Shown: positions 1-12,950, counted from the first letter of the stretch. The stretch is 64,000 nt of DNA from Gadus chalcogrammus (GCF_026213295.1 NC_079431.1:10730295-10794294), one strand, 5' to 3'. Notes: generated by a model not told the origin, from the sequence alone. Made by a program: numbers and translations.

Positions 1-3000
1 AAATATCTTGGGGGAATTCACCTCATTGGTGCCATCATTGGCATTGACAAATAGCGGACTCCATCCTGGAGGTAGGGACTCAGTGTCGATACCGTAGCCG
101 TGGTTCTGGGCTGTGATGAACGCCTGGCCCGTCATTACATTCAACACAGGCTGATTTTGCCCCCTGTTAAACGGCAAAGACGCATAACAAGATTGTTTAC
201 GTGCTCTTTCTTTGCAACATTAGGTTCGGGTTAACGGTAAGTTCAAAGCATTAGAAAAGGGCGTTTTTCCACATTCCAAGGTATAGGAATGTGTGAATGA
301 TGGCTATGTAGGTCACCTGTTGCCCATGGGGAGCTTGTAGGACTGAGCTCCGGCCGCCAGAGCAGTGATCTGGTTTCCCATGCAGATCCCAAACACTGGC
401 TGGGGACGGTCACTTTCCAGCACCTTTTGTAGGACACACAAATGCCAAAAATGGCAGTGATGTATTATGTTCTACAGACTCAACAGTGAGTAGGATGAGT
501 TTGGTGTCATCTCAAAGGATAATATCTCTATGAAATCTGAATGTAAAAGAAGCCTGTTCTAAGTATTTGAGTGCATGATATGTACAAGCTCAGGTGTAAA
601 ATGTTAATGAGACATCACCTACATTGCGGACATTTTGAATCAGAGCCTGGGCTAGGGAGGGGTCTCCTGGCCCATTTGAGATGAACAGACCATCATAGTC
701 TAGGCTCATAAGGTCTTGGTCCCAGGGAACCAAGTGGACCTCAGCACCACGCTACACACATAAACACAAACACACACATTTTATTCTCAATCCAACTCAG
801 TACAATTCTTTTTGATAAGCTGAATATATATATATATTGGTGCTGTCAGTTAAACTCGTTATTAACGGCGTTAAAGCAAACCAATTTTAACGCAGTTAAT
901 TTTTTTATCGCACGATTAACACAATTCTTTTTTTTTTTGGGCTCAAAACAAAGAAGCATCAACCTGACTGCTATGTTCAAGGCAGTAACTTTGTATGTTC
1001 ATCATTTAATTGCACTACAGGCTTTTCTTTTGTATCATCCTGATTTGATCAGTATATGCCAACATTGTTATCAATAAAAAAACATTTGCACAAGGCAAGC
1101 CGATGCACTTCTCCATGTTGATAAGAGCATTAAAATGAGAAAAATTAATGGGACAAAGAAATCAAGGGATATTTAGGTTGCATTACTGGTACAATATTTT
1201 TTATATGAACAAGAAATAAGAATATCTAGATGAAATTATCATGGATAACCATCAGCCAAAACGTAAGTTTCGGAATAATGTTAATGAGGTCTTTGATACT
1301 ATGTTCTACTTGTTTTTTTTAATTTTTTGCATTTTTAAGTCTCTCACCTTGACCAACAAGCGGATAATGTTATGCTTGATACCACAGTCGACAGCCACTA
1401 TTTTGATGGGGTTTCCTTTGCCGAACACTTTGGTTTCCTGGCAGCGGGGGTCAAAGGTTATTTGCAGACTTCAGATAATACATTAAATAATAAGAATACA
1501 TTTTTTTAATAAAAAGGTTTATTGTCTATTACCTTGGTGGAGACATCTGCAACCAAGTTTTTCAGGTTTGGGTTGAATATATCAACCGGCTCGCCGGCAA
1601 ATTCAATCTTTCCCAAAACTGTTCCCTGTTTGGGGTAAAGTTCGGAGTGTGTCCTAAGGTGGTTCACTTAATAGTTCTTAACAGTTCACAAGAATTCCAC
1701 TATTGTGTCTAACCTTGTCTCTGATGATCTTTGTCAGCATCCTAGTGTCTATCCCATACAATGCAGGAACCTGTATGAAGAGAAATAACAATGAACACCT
1801 TTTTAAAAGCTTCCATTATTATTTATTTTGTATTTCTAGGCAAAAGAATCTCCAAAAAGTAAAGCACCTCTTTGGCGACAGGGGGCGCTATAACTCGCAA
1901 TCAAACGAAAACGATGGCCGTCCTCGCTCATTAGATAGATAGATGAATAGATATGTATACTTTATTGTTCTCCAGTGGGATCGCCAGGGGATCAATAAAG
2001 AATTTGCTAGCATTTGCATGTAAGGTTGCTCACAGAATATTGGGGCCCACAGCGAGTCTGCTCACGCAGAAATCGCACATGTGGTGACATGTCTAGTCAA
2101 ATTACCTTCTCCTCCTGAAGCCAATGTCCCAAGGATTTGATCGAGTTCCAGTGGCTGTACTCGTGGCTGTAATCTTGCACCAGGAGACCAGAAACCTGCA
2201 GACCCAAAGCATATGTGTGGTTTATTATCGTGCTCTTGTACATTGTGATCTTATCAAAAAATTAAGATTATCAAGCATCATACGAGGGTAAAATAAGCCA
2301 ATAATAGGACAGGAGCCTTCAAAATCTGAATATAGGTCTCTGAAGTGTAGTCTTTTCAGACCACACTTTAGTGTATGTGAGTGACCTGTATGCGCTCCGA
2401 CTCCACGTTTCTCCTGAGGCCCAGTTCATCCACCTCCTGGGTGTTGGGGACCCCATAGTTCCCCACTATGGGGTAGGTGAGGGTCAGGATCTGGCCTCTG
2501 TAGCTGGGGTCTGTCAGCGTCTCAGGATACCTAGTTGGTAAACAGAAGAGTACAAGGGCTAGACAAGATTTCACAGCAACGTAGCATCACTATCCTACAT
2601 CACTTTATAATAAAGCTGGCATGAATGCCGAAAGTGATGAAGAAATACACAAACGTATAATACGATACAATATTAAAGCTGGTAAAAAGGTAAAGCAATA
2701 TGTAATTGCTACTATTTGTTAATTTGGATGACGCTTTATCCAAAGCAAAAAAGGCCTACTGATAATTAGGCAGGGAATGGAAGAACCGGCCAAGCCATTG
2801 CACAAGCCTGTCTCACAACACAGGCTTCTGAACACATGCAGAGGTTAGCATGTGACCTCCTCATTGTCTAGCAGTAGGGGATTAGTTTCTTTAGCTAGCA
2901 GGGGTTTTGGTTCAATCATATTAGGGTTGTAATGACGGACCTCAAAATTTCAGAAGCAAAAAAAAGTGGACATCTTTAAACATAGTATTACATTGTAACA

Positions 3001-4427
3001 TTTTATGTGGTATATTTCTCGTTAAACACGCACCATCAAACCAGAACGTGACGCACAATATTGGCACACACAATTTTAGCATACACATATTACAGCGATA
3101 CTTTGGAGGTATGGCAACCTGTCACAAAATACTGATGACGTGACGTCATCGTATTTCGAGATTCTAACAGGCTTTCTACCAGAGGTTATATTGCACTTTA
3201 TAATATATTGAGTATTTTATTGGCCATGATTGTCTTCTTACCCAACGAGGCCAGTGTTGAACACTAGCTCCCCAGCAGCGGAACCATCATGCCCGAATGA
3301 GTATCCCTTTATCCTTGTCCCATCCTCTAGAACAAGATGGGCAGTCTGGGCCTGGATGAGATGGAGATACGATAGAGCGAGAGAAAGCAAGAAAGAGAAA
3401 GAGAGAGACAATGTCTCCCCATAATGGTAAAATGATTTAACTTTATTAAATTACTCAGCAAAGAAAAAGAAAACCTTACTCAGAACATTATAATAACATT
3501 CCAATGCAAGTCTGAATTGGGCGACCTGACTGACTGCAATCAGTCCATAGGCATAGATTTCTGAATTATATAAATGAATGCCCACATCACATTGTGACGA
3601 AGAGCATATACAATTGCCTATGGTCACGTTTAGTCTATAATTGGTGGTTCTTGTTTAACCACAACGTGTCACTCAATAACATGTCGGACCCTGGACAAGC
3701 GACACTGGCAGTGGGAGGGCGTACGGGACCATTGAAATCTCGAGGTTGTCAGGCTAGCTGGGCTAGGCGCAGGGGGGACCAGGCCCCCTAATGCCCACAC
3801 ACAGCGCGGAGCCTGCAATGCTTCCAAAATGGAAGCAGTCGACGTTAAGTCCCAATGTACAAGATGCTGAATGAAATGTAAGGTTAATTTATGAGATGAA
3901 AAATATTATCAACTTAGATTTTAACGTTGATGGATAAAACCCAGTGGACTGGTTAAGTCGGCTAACCTGTTTAGTCTAGTCTAAGTGATGCAATACCACA
4001 AGAAAAACAAATCCACCAACCACGTAAAAACTGTACTGAGAAATGACCCATCTGGATAGACTCTTTAACTGAATAAACTTGTTTCAGGCACATTTACTTT
4101 GGCCACGTTGTCCACAGCACATCTGCAGCGCATAGCGATAATACTTTTACTTTTATGAATGACATGGTAGGCTAGATAAAGTCCTGCCTTGGTAGAGTAT
4201 GAGAGAAACACACCGCATGTCATAGGCTGTCTTTGGCTGCTCATGAAATCCTATAATAACCAGACAAATGACCCCATACGGAACGATTGCATGAACTAAT
4301 TTACCTTCACACTGAAAAGTTTGGTGCAGGAGCGCATCCATGAGCTGGTTTTCCCCAGCCTTTTGCCAACGAGACATCCATGCCGGAGGGTTTTCACAAC
4401 GTTGTAAGCGAGCAGGATTTTTGTCAT
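1..4427 (-). CDS. cps1: cps1: carbamoyl-phosphate synthetase, mitochondrial (CPS III type), 5' part
   Basis: Makes carbamoyl phosphate from bicarbonate, ATP and glutamine-derived ammonia in the mitochondrial matrix, the entry step of the urea cycle. Ten minus-strand coding exons join in phase: 4305-4427, 3242-3351, 2386-2530, 2106-2195, 1714-1770, 1533-1625, 1348-1437, 623-751, 317-423 and 22-163. They give about 362 residues and the gene continues past the left edge. The protein begins [17 protein letters not shown], a basic transit peptide. Residues [18 protein letters not shown] and [19 protein letters not shown] follow CPS1 and not the cytosolic CAD protein. The glutaminase motif reads GICMGNQ with the nucleophile Cys; mammalian CPS1 has Ser there and uses free ammonia. 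That Cys is the mark of fish CPS III. The start is fixed by an in-frame TAG 18 bases upstream. The large ATP-using subunit lies outside the window. Confidence 0.95.
22..163 (-). CDS. cps1: cps1 coding exon 10
   Basis: Encodes [20 protein letters not shown], then [14 protein letters not shown] and [10 protein letters not shown]. Ends in phase 0 with a GTGAAT donor, so the gene continues to the left of the window. Confidence 0.93.
317..423 (-). CDS. cps1: cps1 coding exon 9 (catalytic Cys)
   Basis: Encodes [20 protein letters not shown]; the Cys of GIC is the glutamine-hydrolysing nucleophile. Ends in phase 2 at a GTGACC donor. Confidence 0.93.
623..751 (-). CDS. cps1: cps1 coding exon 8
   Basis: 43 codons, [20 protein letters not shown] then [10 protein letters not shown], the conserved oxyanion-side GPGDP loop of the glutaminase domain. 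Confidence 0.93.
835..1180. repeat. Dispersed teleost repeat with TTAACG-rich end
   Basis: Lies in a cps1 intron. It begins with the short motif family GTTATTAACGGCGTTAA and contains a stretch ending in AAAATGAGAAAAATTAATGG. I recall this combination from dispersed copies in fish genomes. Edges are approximate and family assignment needs a repeat search. Confidence 0.45.
1348..1437 (-). CDS. cps1: cps1 coding exon 7 (start of glutaminase domain)
   Basis: 30 codons containing [20 protein letters not shown], the first strand of the class I glutamine amidotransferase fold. Confidence 0.93.
1533..1625 (-). CDS. cps1: cps1 coding exon 6
   Basis: 31 codons from [20 protein letters not shown] to VADVSTK, ending the small-chain N-terminal domain. 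Confidence 0.92.
1714..1770 (-). CDS. cps1: cps1 coding exon 5
   Basis: A 19-codon mini exon, [19 protein letters not shown], nearly identical to vertebrate CPS1. ACAG acceptor, GTTAGA donor. Confidence 0.93.
1930..1997. repeat. LINE-type 3' tail fragment (TTTATTG...GATC...)
   Basis: A TAGATAGATAGA run is followed by TACTTTATTGTTCTCCAGTG and GGGGATCAATAAAG. This resembles the common fish retroelement tail that ends in TTTATTGATCCCC. Confidence 0.4.
2106..2195 (-). CDS. cps1: cps1 coding exon 4
   Basis: 30 codons, [18 protein letters not shown] to LQEEK. This segment separates CPS1/III from CAD. Confidence 0.93.
2386..2530 (-). CDS. cps1: cps1 coding exon 3
   Basis: Encodes [20 protein letters not shown] and on to ESERIQ. 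TAG acceptor and GTCACT donor; restores phase 0. Confidence 0.93.
3242..3351 (-). CDS. cps1: cps1 coding exon 2
   Basis: Encodes [20 protein letters not shown] and on to VFNTGLVG, the start of the small-subunit-like N-terminal domain. CAG acceptor, GTAAGA donor, ends in phase 2. Confidence 0.93.
4305..4427 (-). CDS. cps1: cps1 coding exon 1 (transit peptide)
   Basis: 41 codons from the ATG to a GTAAAT donor, ending in phase 0. The peptide is rich in Lys/Arg, Ser and hydrophobics with no acidic residue, as expected of a matrix-targeting signal, and ends SCTKLFSVK, like the end of the human transit segment. Confidence 0.92.
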
Positions 4428-6898
4428 ATTATTTCGTGGAGAGAACTAATACTCAACCGCTGTTAACGACGGAGTCAGGACGCTTGGAGTAGAGCGCACT
4501 GCTTTGAAAACGTGCACATGTACAAAGTTAGGAATACTTGCTGCTGTGAGTTAGGCTCAATGAACGAGAATTGAATCCGCGCCGCCCCGCGTGTACTACG
4601 ATGGTACTACTACGTAGTTGTTGTAACCACAAAGTGATCTCTGTGGTGGATACCGGTTGTCTTTCTCATCGCTTACGGCACCAATCTTTTTTTTTTTTTT
4701 ACGAGGAGCCCATACCAAATAGGAACGACCGGAACTCGTTTGGGGCGAACAAATTTATTACATGATACAATATTCATGAGCATTACTTGTGGTTTATTTA
4801 TACAACTTAATCTATCGCCCAGTTTGAAATATAAATAAAATGTCCAATTTATTAGAGAAAGCTTCTTCTTGTAAATTATATTTTGATTGGTTTGATTTGT
4901 GTCGGCCTATAGTTCTACCTACTTTCAAATAAGTCTAACCTGCTTTATTATCAGGGTTGGCTCGGTGACTGCCTGGAAAACTGACAATGGTCTTTATGAA
5001 GTGGGATTAGAGCCGGTGCCACTATGTGCTGATCTTGTACAAAAGGGCCTTCAGTTGGAAGACTTTGCCTGCAGAGTGCTTGGTTCAGCACTTTGAGCAC
5101 ATTCTCTTTGTAACGGGACTGCTTGTATGGATCACATTAGAACAAACCCAGCCACCGACCAACTGGCTGTGATAGGGCTATTAGGGCAATAAATATGCCT
5201 ACCTAAGAAATGCATGGGTCGAAAATAAACACCGTGATTAAAGATATAGGCCTACCTATTAGGCTACACAAAACTAAACCAGCGGTCCCAAAGCTACACA
5301 GGATTTCAATCAAACTTATATTATTTAATTGTTAGGCCTACTCTTATAACAACATGATTTTGATACGAACATTTTTGATTTTTTTTTGTTTATCAAAATC
5401 GAAGAACCAGCCAAACGCGGATTATTTTTCAACAATCGGGACACTAATTCCCGTTGGTCCATGGTGCACTAATGACCTCCAGTGGTCGTTTACTGATATT
5501 ACCTCAATCAGAAAACAATAGTTTCGTCAGTTGAGGTACACGACTAAAGTGTAGTGTAGTAACGGTTACTATATCAACATGGGGAAAGTAAACATGACAA
5601 CAGCATTTAAGATTTATTTATTTAGACTGGATTGTGAGGCGTATTTGAGTAAGTATGAGAGTTATACGGTTATGACCAGGCTACTGTCTTTTCAACGTTT
5701 ATTGTAAATAACCACTTTCCTGTATCTTGATTTTGAAAAACATAATTAATCAGGGTGATAGGGTTTGGAATGGTCATAGCATACAAGCTAGAATAATTAT
5801 GCACTTTTAAACTATTTAGCACACTAGTCAAGTCAGCCTTTAAAACCATGTGTTAATGTTGCTAATGTTCAATGATGTATGATTGACACTGTATGTCGTG
5901 TCCTGTTCTATTATATATATATTTGTTTTTAAGCCACCTGACAAGAAGAGTTTGTTGATTGATTAATTTCTTCACTCAAATGTTCATCATGCAAACAGGC
6001 AGAAATCTGTGTTAAAACATAATAATAATAAATAAAAAAGGCCACTGATAACTTTATGTCACTAATACAATAATATTACAATAACACCAATGTAAGCAAC
6101 ATGAAGGAAAACTATTAAGAATTTATAGTAATTTATCTTTTTTGTGTTTGAAACACACATGTGTGGGCGGGGCCAGTTAATGACTGTCTATGGCTATTCT
6201 CAGAAAGTCAAAACCCCTCCCCAAAAGCAGCACTTGCTATCCAAAATAATTCACTCACATAAGATTGAAAGATTGCGAGTGGATGCCTGTGTGCTATATG
6301 GCTCCGTAGGATTGGGAGGCTGTGATTAGAAACCACTTACCCATTGGCTGGCCTATGACCTCATGAGGACCATCGTCTGCTAACAGTGAAATGGACTCCG
6401 CATTGTCAGAGATCCCAGTGCAAACTGGAGTCGGCCAGAGTCCTAAAGATATATTCATCTGGGATTATTATCATCTTCTTTCCAGCTCTCCAACTTGAGA
6501 GATGATGCTAATAAGAATATTACAACATGACAGTGTTAGCATCATGTGCTGTGATTTTTTCATTAATGTTATCATAGATTGAATATGTTAAAATATGAGG
6601 CCAATATGTCCCCATGTTAACCGCCATGTTGAATAACTATATATTTCCCCTGCAAAGTAAAAAAACAAGCCTTTGGATTTGCATATATTCTACATATTAT
6701 TCAAACTGAAACTGAAAAAGCATGTTATATGTAAACATGGTAAAATAGGCATTGAACTGACCATACAAAGCAACATTAGATTACTAACAGTATTTCTTTA
6801 TGTAATTAACATGTAGTCCTTACTCAAATGAATTGTTCAATACTTGAAAATGCGATTGTGTGTTCAGCACTCTTAGTAGCTGAAGCAAATACAGAATA

Positions 6899-8064
6899 CC
6901 GTTTTTTCCTATCGTTTTAGGCAATTCACCTAAACCATGTTCACATTCCCTAAACACTTCACACAGTGAGCATACCAGTAGACCATGTGAACCAAACTGT
7001 GGTTACTTGCCCCTATGCTAAGATACAAATGCTGGCAATGACGCCTTCTTCCAAATTTCATGGATACCTGCCCCAGTCAATGTTCACTACCGGCAAAACG
7101 CTGTTGAACTACAGCATATTTTACCAATGTTTAGATACTCTGTTCAAAACAGTAATTTAGATCACTGTAGATGGAAAGATGCTGCATTTGGACAGACAAA
7201 TGAAGTTACATGTTTGAATAAGAAAAAATATTTAGTTTATAGTTTATTTATTTTATTTTACGTTTCGACGTAGATGAAAATTTGTGGCCAAATGCGGAGG
7301 ATAGGAGGGATTAGCCCAATTCTGCGCCACTGTTGGGCTACTGTAATATACAGTATGTGCAGGTTTTGTGCATTGCATTTTTTGTTAGAACACATTTTTT
7401 GACTTTGTAATGTATTTTCTGTTTTGTGTAACACTTGCACTGTGACAAAATCTCCAAAAAGTAAAGCACAGTGAAAAAAACTGTTGTGTTTGTGATTTGT
7501 TTCTGGATCATATATTACGTACTCACTGTATGTAATTTGCATTACAAAAACTGAAAATTGTTATTCTCAGTTTCTCATAAAACACTTACAGTATTTACTG
7601 TATTTACAATTACAGTAGGCTACATTTACCACACTCAATTGTGACATCTTTTGTGGGAGGTAAACCGACATATGAACACTGTCAGCAGATACTTGGCTTG
7701 GATTGTCATACTGTAATATTACAAACTTTATTACTGTAGTCCAAAGAAGTGTTTGTCTGTGTTTTTTCTCTTTTTTTCAATGCAACACTACAGGAAATCT
7801 ATGCCAAACTGGAGGACACAGCAACATTTTATATATGCAATTGGCAATGCTTCAAGATGTTAGTGTTTTTTAGGTCATAGTGTTCTGAGAGGAAACATGT
7901 GTTAAGTTATGGCAGCATTGTTTGTGGTGTGGTTGTTGTAGTGCATTTTGCACCAAAGGTTAACAGATATGCAGAGGTGTGTGTCTCTAAAGCCCACTGT
8001 GTTAAGTGATAGGGAAAAGTGACCATAGTATGGGTACATGACCGAAAACGATAGGAAAAAACTG
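6899..8064. mobile_element. Mariner/Tc1-type DNA transposon relic
   Basis: 1166 bp flanked by TA on both sides (6897-6898 and 8065-8066). The first about 20 bases of each end are inverted copies sharing GTTTTTTCCTATCGTTTT. Similarity continues inward for about 70 bp, where CACTTCACACAGTGAGC pairs with CACTTAACACAGTGGGC. A TA target site is typical of the IS630/Tc1/mariner superfamily. No intact transposase remains; the longest frame inside (7258-7542) has no recognisable domain. Confidence 0.75.
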
Positions 8065-8408
8065 TAATATCCGTCCTAAGAGCCTCATTTTAGGTTGTCC
8101 TTTGGATGCTACTCCCCGTGTGTCCCTCTGAGAAAAGTTGCCCTGCAAGGAGCTTAAAACAAACTGCCAAAATATTTTCAATGTTTGGGGTAAGCCCTCA
8201 TAGCGGGTTTGAAGCGCTATGTCAAAACGATCCCTAGCAATCTCCAAGTCATGGACAAGCCGAGGCTGCCAGACAGCATCTCCAACTTCTCTCTCTCTCT
8301 CTGGGTACTGATGCAGAGTCACGCTCAAAAAAGGCCAGCGACTATATAGGTTGGATTTTGCCAAGCCCCAACTCAGTCGCTGTCTGACCCTGTGGGTGGA
8401 TTTGTGCG

Positions 8409-8415
8409 TAGAAGA

Positions 8416-8496
<81 letters not shown>

Positions 8497-8525
8497 AGAC
8501 TGAGAGAGAGAGAGAGAGAGAGACT

Positions 8526-8577
<52 letters not shown>

Positions 8578-8588
8578 AAGAGAGAGAG

Positions 8589-8667
<79 letters not shown>

Positions 8668-8697
8668 GTGCGAGACAGAGAGAGAGAGTTTGTGTGC
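8409..8697. repeat. (GA)n microsatellite
   Basis: About 290 bp of GAGA with sparse ACTG and CAGA interruptions; a pure purine tract on the plus strand. Confidence 0.97.
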
Positions 8698-9130
8698 GGG
8701 CCATAGAGACTGGATCAGCCCCCCTTAAGGAGCCATGGCCCCCACGCGCTGAAATCCCAAGAAACTTCACACCTCTACGGAGGCGGGTATAAATAGGTCC
8801 CATCTGTCCCTCCAGGCTCAGTTACAGCTTCATTCCTTTTTGGAGTGCTTGGATGTTGAGGTTGGGGGGGGTTGGTGGAGGCAGTGATGGCGACATGGAA
8901 TGAATGAAGGAATCAACGGGGGGCTGTGGGTGGCGGGGCTGGGGGAGAGAATCTTAATTCTACTCTTCAGTCATCTCAGAAGCTTGTCTGGCGGCCTTTA
9001 TGCATATATTTGTATATATCCTGTGGGAACATCACTCAAAGTCACTTTGAACACTCACCTCATTTCCTTGGCACACAAACATACAAACATGGAGGGAGAA
9101 GGCCAGTGAGTTCAGAGCGGCTGCTGTCTT

Positions 9131-9196
9131 AAGGATAGGATACACACGTCTATATCCTTAGAGCCACAGTTCCTATAGGGATAGGAACTATGGCTC
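9131..9196. repeat. Two adjacent short hairpins
   Basis: AAGGATA at 9131 pairs with TATCCTT ending at 9159. GAGCCACAGTTCCTAT at 9161 pairs with ATAGGAACTATGGCTC ending at 9196, with one mismatch and a 4-base loop. Confidence 0.6.
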
Positions 9197-9309
9197 TTTC
9201 TTCAATTGTGTTTCACCCTGTTGTTAACTCTCTTATTTCTGTGGCACACATCATCTTCAAATATAAACAGCACAACTCGTATTTTCTGAGAAAACGTTTT
9301 TGAGGATAT

Positions 9310-9421
<112 letters not shown>

Positions 9422-9651
9422 CACATCCATTTCCTGGATTTACAATGATGAGACCTTTATCATCTAGCACCACATCTTCATCATTCCAATAAAAATACAT
9501 ATAAGTAGGAGAGTGTGGAGTGTGTGTTGATGATTGTTGGTGGAAGCATCCCCACCTGGCCCGAGTCAGACTGATTGGACTCTGGTGCTGGGTGAGGCTG
9601 CACACCTGTTGCACAATGATGAATCAATGTGTACAGGTTAAACCAGCCATC

Positions 9652-9787
<136 letters not shown>

Positions 9788-9859
9788 ACTCCAAAGTACA
9801 CATAAAACATTTTCTTCACAGAAGAGGTTGAAATATGAAAAAAAAAGAAAGATCTTTGG

Positions 9860-9960
9860 CCCCGTCTACACGACGCTATACGTTTTTAAAACATCGTTTT
9901 TCCTTCGCAACTTCAAAAAAAGATTTGCACCCACGCGACTTTCAGAAGTAAAAATACGGA
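9860..9960. repeat. Possible MITE fragment
   Basis: GGCCCCGTCTACACGACG followed by TACGTTTTTAAAAC resembles one end of a dispersed fish DNA-transposon derivative. No second terminus was found. Confidence 0.3.
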
Positions 9961-11173
9961 ACATAACTTGAAAATTGTGTAGGTATGCAAGGCCAGTAGG
10001 TGATGGTGTTACTTTTCCAAAAAAGTAAATTAAACAAAAAAACAGTCATGGTAATCATACCAAAAGCGAAAGCAAATATTGTACTCGGGCAAGGTGCACG
10101 CGCAAACCGCAAACATTTCTCGTGCGAGTGATTTAATATCAAGCGAAATTCTCGCCAAAGTTCAAATACTTGAACTTTGATCGCAGCGCAGCATTCGAGT
10201 CATTCGAGCCATCTGGGCCGCCGGCTTAACAGTTTACTGTTATATTTGGACTGCTATGGTTTGTTTGTCTGAATGAAATAATTGTGTATTAATATTTATG
10301 CATAATTTGAGCAATATTTTTTTGCCCAAAAAAGATTTGCATCTCAAATTGTGAATCTCTTGATCCAGACTTCCCCATCCTTCTCTTAAATGATATTACT
10401 GTGTTGTAACACCCTGTCACACGCGTTTGGAGCAGAACCACGTTATGCCATTCCTCAATTTCAAGAGGTGTTCTGTTTTCAATGCACATTTTCGTACTCC
10501 TAGGGCACAGAAATGAGACCCATTGACCTCTCAGCTGTGTTTTTCTGCTTCCCCTGGCACAGCCCATTGCCTGCCAACTGCACAATAACGGTTGGCTGTG
10601 AGCAGTAATTACTGAAAGTTATACACCAACGATCTACCTCCCTCTTGGGTGCAGACCTGCCATGCCCTTGGTTTTAATGTACACTCAAGCCACTAGCTCC
10701 CTTTGGATTACTTATTGACCTCATGTGATCGTAATACAGCTTTTGCGTCTGGTGGTGGCCTAGCTGGTGTTATCAAAAGGAAAAGTTGTTTGCTCAAGAG
10801 TCCCGGTGCAGATTACTTAAATTCACTGATGCAGTATTTGGGAAGACGACATGCCAGTATGATTAAGTGTTTAACTGTGACTCTTGAGGATAGCAGTTAG
10901 CCACCCTAACTGACCTGGCTTCCTCTTTTCTCATTGTCTTTACTTTCTCTATGATTATGAATAATGGTGGTTTCAGGTTGGGGCATTGAAACGGCGTATA
11001 TATATGATCAACTGTAAAATAAATCTAAACAAGAAGAAAACAGCAGTGAATGAGATCTTCTTCGTCTACTGCTTCAGTGAGGCCGGGGAAAACATTAAGA
11101 CCTGAGGGGACAGGTGCAAATAAGAAAAAAATAGGGCAAGGTTTGCCCCTGTACGTCAGAGTCCGTGCATGCA

Positions 11174-11346
<173 letters not shown>

Positions 11347-12612
11347 CCATAGGACAGCTGTGCCCCCCTTCCGTCCCACTCAGAGGGAAATAGCTTGGAA
11401 GTCATGAGGAATCTTTCCCAGTACCTTCTATCCTCATATACATGGGTCTGAGGAGGAGAGGAAGGGAGGGGGGGGGGGGTCCGGGACCGATATAGATAAG
11501 AATTAAAGCGGGCAGAATGTGTGGTCTTAGTCCTGCCTGAGTTACTGGCATCAGCAGCTGAAAGGCCCTCTGGATTCATTAATTCCCCTCTTGATCCTCC
11601 ACATCTACCAAAGAAATCAAGGGGGTGGTGGGTAGGGTCACTGCCGAGTGACAGTGAAGGACAGCGGTTGAAATAATGCCCTATAGAGGCTCAAAACGTA
11701 TTGGAAAAATGAAATAATTATATATACTGTAAATATAGGATTACCCGTTCATCTAAAGGCCTACATACACCCATTCCACCAACCCTGTTGTATTCTCAAA
11801 TACAAAAAAGAATAACAATTAATTGTTAATTTGTGTGTTTTCACCTTTTAATCAACAACTTTGGCAATTTGTAGTTTTGAAGCTACTAAATTATATGGTT
11901 TGAAGTCATATCAGTTCAACCTAAAGATGACCATACATAGTGCAAACATATGACCAGGAGAGGGTAAATCTAAATTTGACCCTTGTCTCTCCTAATTCTC
12001 CACTCCCCTAGATCCCATATGCTAAGGGTGAATTTGCTATGACCATATTCATACAGAGACAGTCTTACAGGTAAACAAATTGCACTCTTTAAATTTAGTA
12101 CATGAAGTGTGTTTTGTGAGTTGCTTAAACCTAACAAACTCGTTACAAATATGATGGAACTTAATTGCGATTCTGGAGCAATGGTAACGTCGCCACTAGA
12201 TCGGCGGGTAATCGCTTTCAAACGTGTCCATAACGCGTTTTCCATTTGCAGGGAAGTTTTACTTTGGATTAAATCCGAATGATTAAGGGGATGGATATTA
12301 GCTTTGCCCTTGTATGAACCGTTGTAAATACCTCAAGTGGAGATGCAAGATACGTTATCAAATCCATTTACCTATGAACTATTATCAATGAGTCCATGAA
12401 CTTTTCGACATACATGCGCAATGATTGCGTTAAGGGCCAAGGCGGTGCGTAATTTGGCACACAAATGTTGCTTTGAGAGGGGACCGAATTTGCCAAGTGA
12501 CCTAAATCAACCTTTGGATCGTAAAATCGTTTTCCCAGGCTCGATAGATGGCAAAATAAACAGAAGTCCTATGTGGAGTAGGCCTAAGGACGACTCCAAC
12601 GCTATTTTCAGA

Positions 12613-12630
12613 GGGGTACCCGGGTACCCC
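12613..12630. promoter_or_regulatory. 18-bp perfect palindrome upstream of myl1
   Basis: GGGGTACCCGGGTACCCC equals its own reverse complement. It lies about 80-95 bp upstream of the TATA box and is followed by a C-rich run. A protein-binding role is possible but not shown. Confidence 0.4.
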
Positions 12631-12707
12631 CTCCCCTCCCCTTTCCCTGCGCCATCCAATCCAATCACAACGACTTCTTTGACGGAGGTAACGACCAACA
12701 TGCCCCA

Positions 12708-12715
12708 TATATATA
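12708..12715 (+). promoter_or_regulatory. myl1: myl1 TATA box
   Basis: TATATATA stands 111 bases before the myl1 ATG, which predicts transcription starting near 12735-12745 and a 5' UTR of about 75-85 bases. A strong TATA box is usual for fast-muscle structural genes. Confidence 0.7.
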
Positions 12716-12818
12716 CGCCCAGAAGACAATTCACTGCTCCGAGTCCCCTCCACTCTTGTGTCCTAACCTCAAACGGGAATTTCTTGTCAGGTCCAGCCTA
12801 GACTCATAACACAGAAAA

Positions 12819-12950
12819 ATGGCACCCAAAAAGGACGTTAAGGCTCCCGCAGCCGCCGCCAAGAAGGCCGAGCCCGCCAAGAAGGTCGAGCCCGCACCCG
12901 AGCCTGTGGCCGTACCTGCACCAAAGACCGTGGACCTGTCCGCCGTCAAG
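12819..12950 (+). CDS. myl1: myl1 coding exon 1 (MLC1-specific arm)
   Basis: 44 codons rich in Lys, Ala and Pro, ending [12 protein letters not shown] at a GTAAG donor in phase 0. Confidence 0.96.

Noticed and set aside
4899..5096. 65-codon plus-strand frame in the intergenic region
   Set aside because: No family match recalled, no promoter or splice context, and AT-rich codon use.
7258..7542. 94-codon minus-strand frame
   Set aside because: It lies inside the mariner-type relic, shows no recognisable domain, and has AT-rich composition of chance frames.
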